Assembly (NCBI GenBank): GCA_026168455.1
Contig: CM047426.1
Location: forward strand, 54,416,749-54,480,748
Reading direction: 5' to 3'
Origin: Theocolax elegans
Lineage: Eukaryota > Arthropoda > Insecta > Hymenoptera > Cerocephalidae
Length of the DNA: 64,000 nt
Positions 57,497-64,000 of the stretch are shown here, piece after piece (positions within the stretch are counted from its first letter, which is position 1; each line of letters begins with the position of its first letter). A program made the position numbers and the translations under genes. The notes beneath the pieces are model-generated. The model did no database searches, was not told the DNA's origin, and saw only the letters and a list, made by a program, of their open reading frames with translations.

Positions 57497-60490
57497 TAGG
57501 GGGGCTTCGCCCCCCTGCGCGCTTCGCGCGCCAACCCCCTGTTTTAATTCGAAAAAGGTTCTTCGTAATTAATTTATTTAAAATAATGTTTTAAACTGTA
57601 TTATTTTTTTACTACCATGGACACCTTAAAAATTAAACAGATTCATACAACACCTTGAAGGTATTGCTATAGTTATTATAATTTATAAATAAAAGTTTAC
57701 CAAAATTTAGAGTAATAAAATCAGAATAAAAATAATAAAAAAAATAGAGACATATTAAATGTTAACTGTAAATTTTAAACTATATGAATTCTTATAAAGC
57801 TTAAATTTATATTTTAATAATTATAAATGTTAATGAAAAATTAACTTACCAAAAATAGTAAAGTACATATACTTACTAAATTGTAGTATTTTAGTTAAAA
57901 ACTTATTAAAATTTTGGATTATTTGAAACGGTTATAAATAGAACTTCACCTCCTAAAATTAGTTTATTTAATGACGAACGATCATCGCCAAAAGTTCTAT
58001 GTCATTAATATTTTGTACTTTTAGAGTAATAAAACTTTCTTCTTAATTAAATTAATTTTGGTATTAGTTTTAAAGAATTATTTATAAAATTTTAGCGCTA
58101 TATAAATAAAAACCTGTTTCTTCCATTTCTCTCGTGATTCGTAATTTGCACCCCCTTTCAAAATTCGCGTTTTAATCCATAATTATATCCAATTTATTTT
58201 TACTATGCAGAGGCCCAAATATTTATTTTAAATTATTATAAACAAATTCATTTCTTAAATATCCTTCTGTTTCTAATAAATACATACTTGTTTATTTAAA
58301 ATATTGTGTTATATAAATATAAATTATCTACACACTTATATAACCATACAATTTTGAAATATTAATTTAAAAAATATTTAAATTAAATGCTCCTAAATTA
58401 ATAGTTTTTGAAAATCTGTTCAAATGTAATTCGTATTTTATATTGCCACTGTTAAAATTTGAATTTTCTTTTGCCTATACTTAAAAATTAAACAGATTCA
58501 TACAACACCTTGAAGGTATTGCTATAGTTATTATAATTTATAAATAAAAGTTTACCAAAATTTAGAGTAATAAAATCAGAATAAAAATAATAAAAAAATA
58601 GAGACATATTAAATGTTAACTGTAAATTTTAAACTATATGAATTCTTATAAAGCTTAAATTTATATTTTAATAATTATAAATGTTAATGAAAAATTAACT
58701 TACCAAAAATAGTAAAGTACATATACTTACTAAATTGTAGTATTTTAGTTAAAAACTTATTAAAATTTTGGATTATTTGAAACGGTTATAAATAGAACTT
58801 CACCTCCTAAAATTAGTTTATTTAATGACGAACGATCATCGCCAAAAGTTCTATGTCATTAATATTTTGTACTTTTAGAGTAATAAAACTTTCTTCTTAA
58901 TTAAATTAATTTTTGTATTAGTTTTAAAGAATTATTTATAAAATTTTAGCGCTATATAAATAAAAACCTGTTTCTTCCATTTCTCTCGTGATTCGTAATT
59001 TGCACCCCCTTTCAAAATTCGCGTTTTAATCCATAATTATATCCAATTTATTTTTACTATGCAGAGCCCAAATATTTATTTTAAATTATTATAAACAAAT
59101 TCATTTCTTAAATATCCTTCTGTTTCTAATAAATACATACTTGTTTATTTAAAATATTGTGTTATATAAATATAAATTATCTACACACTTATATAACCAT
59201 ACAATTTTGAAATATTAATTTAAAAAATATTTAAATTAAATGCTCCTAAATTAATAGTTTTTGAAAATCTGTTCAAATGTAATTCGTATTTTATATTGCC
59301 ACTGTTAAAATTTGAATTTTCTTTTGCCTATACTTAAAAATTAAACAGATTCATACAACACCTTGAAGGTATTGCTATAGTTATTATAATTTATAAATAA
59401 AAGTTTACCAAAATTTAGAGTAATAAAATCAGAATAAAAATAATAAAAAAATAGAGACATATTAAATGTTAACTGTAAATTTTAAACTATATGAATTCTT
59501 ATAAAGCTTAAATTTATATTTTAATAATTATAAATGTTAATGAAAAATTAACTTACCAAAAATAGTAAAGTGCATATACTTAATTGTAGTATTTAGTAAA
59601 AACCTATTAAAATTTTAGATTGTTTTAAACGGATCTAAGCAGAACTTTACCTCCTAAAATTAATTTATTTAAGTCATCGCCAAGAGTTCTATATGTCATT
59701 AATATTTTGTACTTTTAGAGTAATAAAACTTTCTTCTTAATTAAATTAATTTTTGTATTAGTTTTAAAGAATTATTTATAAAATTTTAGCGCTATATAAA
59801 TAAAAACCTGTTTCTTCCATTTCTCTCGTGATTCGTAATTTGCACCCCCTTTCAAAATTCGCGTTTTAATCCATAATTATATCCAATTTATTTTTACTAT
59901 GCAGAGCCCAAATATTTATTTTAAATTATTATAAACAAATTCATTTCTTAAATATCCTTCTGTTTCTAATAAATACATACTTGTTTATTTAAAATATTGT
60001 GTTATATAAATATAAATTATCTACACACTTATATAACCATACAATTTTGAAATATTAATTTAAAAAATATTTAAATTAAATGCTCCTAAATTAATAGTTT
60101 TTGAAAATCTGTTCAAATGTAATTCGTATTTTATATTGCCACTGTTAAAATTTGAATTTTCTTTTGCCTATACTGTTTATAATAGAATTATCTTAAAAAT
60201 GCAAGAATTAATATTTTTAATTTTTAACCCATTGTATATATCATATGGATATTTGGAAAAGTGTATGTTATACTTGATTAATATTTATTTCATCTTCAAA
60301 CAATTTTGCATTTGTATTTAAAGCATTACATTCACTTTTAGATCCGTTATTATTATTGAGTATACGTTTAAAAATTTTATGTGTTTTATCAATAATGAGT
60401 AAACAAATACACATTCTTTCAAGTTATGTTCACAACTTTTTTTTGCGCACGGAAAAAATACATATATTATGTATTCTTGAAAAAACAATT
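57496..60490 (-). mobile_element. Helitron/Helentron-like non-autonomous element, copy II, with internal triplication
   Basis: It ends (minus sense) at 57496 in the same twin hairpins and CTAG as copy I, again bordered by (TA)n. The body matches copy I in reverse orientation, up to the block with TTTTTGCGCACGGAAAAAATA near 60440 that corresponds to 26815-26840. It has no protein-coding frame. It is longer than copy I because the body is present three times. Confidence 0.55.
57626..60173. repeat. Three tandem copies of an about 854-bp unit inside copy II
   Basis: Units start with CTTAAAAATTAAACAG at 57626, 58480 and 59333. Units 1 and 2 are nearly identical. Unit 3 differs over about 59570-59690, where it instead matches the separate copy near 61145-61270 (for example CATATACTTAATTGTAG and GGATCTAAGCAGAAC). 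Confidence 0.9.
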
Positions 60491-61114
60491 TTAAAATATA
60501 TATATATTATATAAATATTCCGCCGCACGCACACACACCCACATACATACATACATACATACACATATATGGGCTATTTCACGTCAAGTGGTACGATGAA
60601 AATTTTAAATCACTCCAAAATTTGAGAACAGGCTGGAAACATCTTCCAGAATATACAAAAAAAATTTAAGTGTTAAAAATAATTTGCTTAAGAGTTATTT
60701 GACCATGAAAAGTGGAAATTTTTCAATTTTTTAGAAAAATTTCTATCTTTAAAGCCATTTATCTCAAAATCTGTTGATTTTTTTGAAAAAACATTACAAA
60801 CAACTTTTGTTTAAAATTAATCTTTAGAACTTATCTACCCTGGTTACATTTCTTAATTTTGAAATCTCGAAGAGATAGAACACCCGGACATATTGAATAT
60901 CAAAAAAGGCTACCACACCATAATCGATTTTAATCTAACACCTCTCAAAAGTTCACATTTTTCGCGAGCTTTCGAATGGCTTGGGTTAGCTTATCGGCCA
61001 AGACCGATGTTGTAAGTTATGCCTCATAAACCTCATAAAATCACTAATTTTCACGTATTTTAGGACATAACTTACACCAAAGGTGTAATATACATAATAT
61101 ATATATATGTGGTA
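60491..61114. other. AT-rich sequence, no gene seen
   Basis: It starts with CCGCCGCACGCACACACAC and CATA repeats. The segment from GGGCTATTTCACGTCAAG at about 60569 looks like a decayed interspersed repeat of unknown class. No coding frame. Confidence 0.5.
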
Positions 61115-61822
61115 ATGAACAATTAACTTACCAAAAATAGTAAAGTGCATATACTTAATTGTAGTATTTAGTAAAAACCTATTAAAATTTTAGATTGTTT
61201 TAAACGGATCTAAGCAGAACTTTACCTCCTAAAATTAATTTATTTAAGTCATCGCCAAGAGTTCTATATGTCATTAATATTTTGTACTTTTAGAGTAATT
61301 AAACTTTCTTCTTAATTAAATTAATTTTTGTATTAGTTTTAAACAATTATTTATAACATTTTAGCGGTATATAAATAAAAACCTGTTTCTTCCATTTCTC
61401 CCGTAATTCGTAATTTGCACCCTCTTTCAAAATTTGCGTTTTAATCCATAATTATATCCAATTTATTTTTCCCTTTAGTTACAGAGCCCATATATTTATT
61501 TTAATTATTATAAACAAAGGCATTTCTTAAATAACCTTTTGTATCTAATAATACATACTTGTTTATTTAAAATATTGTTTTATATAAATATACGTAATCT
61601 CCAAACAATTTTTAAATTTGATTTGAATAATATTTAAATTAAAAACTACTAAAATAATAATTTTGAAATGTAATTCGTATTTTATATTGCCACTGTTAAA
61701 ATTTGAATTTTCTTTTGCCATTACTGTTTATAATAGAATTATCTTAAAAATGTAATAATTAATGTATTTAATTTTTAACCCATTGTATATATCACATATG
61801 GATATTTGGAAAAGTGTATGTT
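61115..61822 (-). mobile_element. Partial third copy of the Helentron-like family
   Basis: It matches 59545-60260 of copy II (divergent variant) and ends GGAAAAGTGTATGTT, the same edge as GATCATACACTTTTCC at 26475 in reverse. Both edges are followed by an AC/TG microsatellite, so the microsatellite appears attached to the element end. Confidence 0.7.
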
Positions 61823-61847
61823 CACACACACACACACATACACACAC

Positions 61848-61881
<34 letters not shown>

Positions 61882-61894
61882 GCACACACACACA
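61823..61894. repeat. (CA)n microsatellite at the 5' junction of LINE copy 2
   Basis: About 72 bases of CA with TA and CG interruptions, between the Helentron-like end and the LINE. Confidence 0.92.
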
Positions 61895-64000
61895 ATCGTG
61901 AGACGTTCCTCTGCTCCCTTGAGGGGGCAAAAGTGGAGGGAACCGCCGAAGAAAAAGCACGAGGCCTCACGAATGCCCTAACAGCGGCTTGCGATGCCTC
62001 TATGGCCGTGAAGTTCAACCCTCGCGGCCGCCCACCAATAATCTGGTGGAGTGAGGACATTGCAGAAAAGAGACGTGAGTGCCTGCGTGCCAGAAGGCTG
62101 CACCAAAGAGCGAGGGGAACACCGCGGTTCCAAGATCGTTCCGCAGAATACGAACAAAAGCGGAGGGATCTCAAGGCGGCCATCAAGGCTGCCAAGAGAA
62201 AGTGTTGGCGGGAGCTCTGTGAGGAGGTGGACCACGACCCCTGGGGCAGACCGTATAAAACGGTTATGAATAAGATCAACCCCGGGGGAGCTGTTGCACC
62301 CACTGACCCAGTTTTTCTGGACGGAGTCGTCCGCCACCTGTTTCCAGAACATCGGAAAAGGGCAGCAGAGACGGGCCTGATGGCCACCATTGGTGCAGCC
62401 GAGTCGCCAGACATTGGTGAAGCCGAACTGAGGATGGCCGCTAAGGGTATTTCCGTACGTAAAGCCCCAGGGCCTGACGGAATACCTGGCCTGGCCGTCA
62501 AGACAGCGGCGATGAGTGCTCCGGGCTTGTTCCTGGACGCATTCAACGCATGCATAAGAGGAGGTTGCTTCCCGGCCCAGTGGAAGACGCAGAGGCTGGT
62601 ACTCCTACCAAAGGGAAACAAACCCCCGGAGGAGCCATCATCTTACCGCCCGCTCTGTCTACGGGATATAGTTGGGAAGCTCCTGGAGCGGGTGATCTGC
62701 GCCAGGCTTGCAGAGGCCATCGGTCGGGCCGGAGACCTCTCCGACAACCAGTTCGGCTTCCGAAAGGGTCGATCGACCATGGATGCTGTAGGCAGAGTTG
62801 TTGGCATAGCCACAAACGCCATCAATGCTGGTCGGAGTGCAAGGCGGATGTGTGCCATCATCACCTTGGAGATCCGGAATGCCTTCAACTCTGCCAGATG
62901 GGACGACATCATGCTGTCCCTGCAGCACTTCCAAGTGCCACTCTATCTCAGGGAGGTCACCTCGAGTTACCTGACTGACCGTACTCTGCTCTACGACACC
63001 GACGACGGTGTGTACTCCCACAACATCACGGGAGGCGTGCCGCAGGGTTCGGTCATTGAGCCCCTACTCTGGAACGTTGTCTATGACGGCCTGCTTAGGC
63101 AGCAACTTCCGGAGGGTGTCTCGATGGTGGCTTTCGCGGACGACGTGGCGCTAGTGGTGGTCGCAAAGAGTGTCGAAGAGATCGAATATCTCGGAGACGT
63201 CTCTATAGAAGTGGTCGCCACTTGGTTGAGAGACCACGGACTTAGGCTGGCGGCGGAAAAAAACGGAGGCGGTGCTCATCTCTCGCACAAAAAACAAAAA
63301 AAAAAAAAAAAAAAAAAAAGGAGAGGACCGCCAGCTTCACGGTAGGTAAAGAACGGATACAGTCGGTGAAAACTTTGAAGTATTTAGGGGTCACACTAGA
63401 CGCGCGGCTGTCGTTCAAACACCATCTCGCGAACGCAGGCTCAAAGGCGGCAAAGGTGACCCGTGCGCTGGCGGGCATCATGCCCAACATCAAGGTCTCT
63501 CCTTGCCTCGGTGGTGAGCTCAGTAATTTTATACGGAGCTCCTATCTGGGCTGATGCCCTGAACAGGCACAAGAACTTTGGTGCTCCGTGTCAGAGAGCC
63601 TGCAGGATAGCCGCGCTAAGGGTGGCCCGGGCGTACCGAACCGTATCTGACATTGCGCTCTCGGTGAGCGCGGGGACCGCCCCCTTCGACCTCCTGGCAG
63701 CCGAGAGAGCTGAAAGACACCGTGAGGGTGGGCGACGCGTAGAAGAGAATCGCTGCCAGAACCGATGGTCATTGCGGACCGTAGAGGAGTGGCAGCGGAG
63801 ATGGGACTCAGCCAGGGACGGCCGCTGGACCTACCGCATCATCCCGCGGATCCGGGAGTGGGCGAGCAGGAAACACGGCTTCGTCAGTTTCCAGCTTACC
63901 CAGGTGTTGACCGGGCACGGATGCTTCCGTAGCTACCTATTTCGTATAGGGGTCTACGGCAGCGCAGAGTGCCCGGCTTGTCCAGGGGTGGACGAAGACG
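61895..64000 (+). pseudogene. R1-clade non-LTR retrotransposon, copy 2: ORF2 (5'-truncated, runs off window)
   Basis: It begins ATCGTGAGACG, inside the linker between endonuclease and RT, at the point matching about 23004 of copy 1. RT is open to about 63280: KAPGPDGIP, SYRPLCL, GVPQGSVIEPLLW (glutamate where copy 1 has the usual glycine) and FADDVAL. An A-rich tract at 63289-63319 then breaks the frame. RT thumb (LKYLGVTLDARLSF) and the C-terminal zinc finger start (LTGHGCFRSYLFR, CPAC) follow, with a further frame change near 63540. Without a 5' promoter or endonuclease it is dead. Confidence 0.88.
63289..63319 (+). repeat. A-rich tract inside the LINE ORF2
   Basis: AAAAAACAAAAA plus 19 A, within codons for a short basic stretch after ISRT-like residues (reading SHKKQKKK). 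It looks like expansion of a native lysine/A-rich stretch. Confidence 0.85.

Noticed and set aside
57626..60173. Satellite array
   Set aside because: Only three units, bounded by element termini, and single units occur elsewhere in the window.

Overview
The window is repeat-dense, AT-rich arthropod DNA, almost certainly from an insect. It holds Ty3/Gypsy elements with tRNA-Lys primer sites, a Copia element primed by an internal initiator-tRNA fragment, R1-clade, CR1/L2-like and Jockey-like LINEs, a Penelope-like element with a hammerhead ribozyme motif, and Helitron/Helentron-like elements. I found no convincing host protein gene. Nearly every long reading frame is a retroelement gene or a shadow of one, and most carry stops, frameshifts or deletions.

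Layout. (1) 1-21621: a head-to-tail array of one Gypsy element (Gypsy-A, minus strand, period about 7.92 kb). It has three LTRs, two complete internal regions and one cut by the window start. The three repeats differ only by a few one-base homopolymer or near-homopolymer indels, yet share the same stops and frameshift, so a dead copy was amplified. (2) 21622-26000: inverted 32-bp arms flank an R1-clade LINE (minus) whose 5' end abuts an (AC)n microsatellite. (3) 26000-29735: TA, CCG and TG microsatellites and a Helentron-like element ending in twin GC hairpins plus CTAG, partly duplicated in tandem. (4) 29877-31235: the 5' end of a Copia element interrupted by an 832-bp inverted-repeat DNA element.

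(5) 31790-53397: a nest. A Penelope 3' end with a hammerhead motif, plus the 3' LTR of Gypsy-B, is duplicated in tandem. Gypsy-B (minus) follows, with an intact extra ORF between pol and its LTR, where other elements carry env. A CR1/L2-like LINE (plus) is inserted into the Gypsy-B leader. Next comes Gypsy-C (minus), which joins Gypsy-B with no LTR between them and keeps its 5' LTR. (6) 53398-57495: a decayed Jockey-like LINE, a possible solo LTR and a tRNA-like unit. (7) 57496-61822: a second Helentron-like element, inverted relative to the first, with an internal 854-bp triplication, then a third partial copy. (8) 61823-64000: an (AC)n tract and a second, 5'-truncated copy of the R1-clade LINE running off the window.

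The parts interact as transposon ecology, not as a pathway. DNA elements carry AC microsatellites in which the R1-clade LINE is found, LINEs interrupt LTR elements, and unequal exchange has duplicated several junctions. Very similar repeats with scattered one-base indels also make local assembly error a real possibility.
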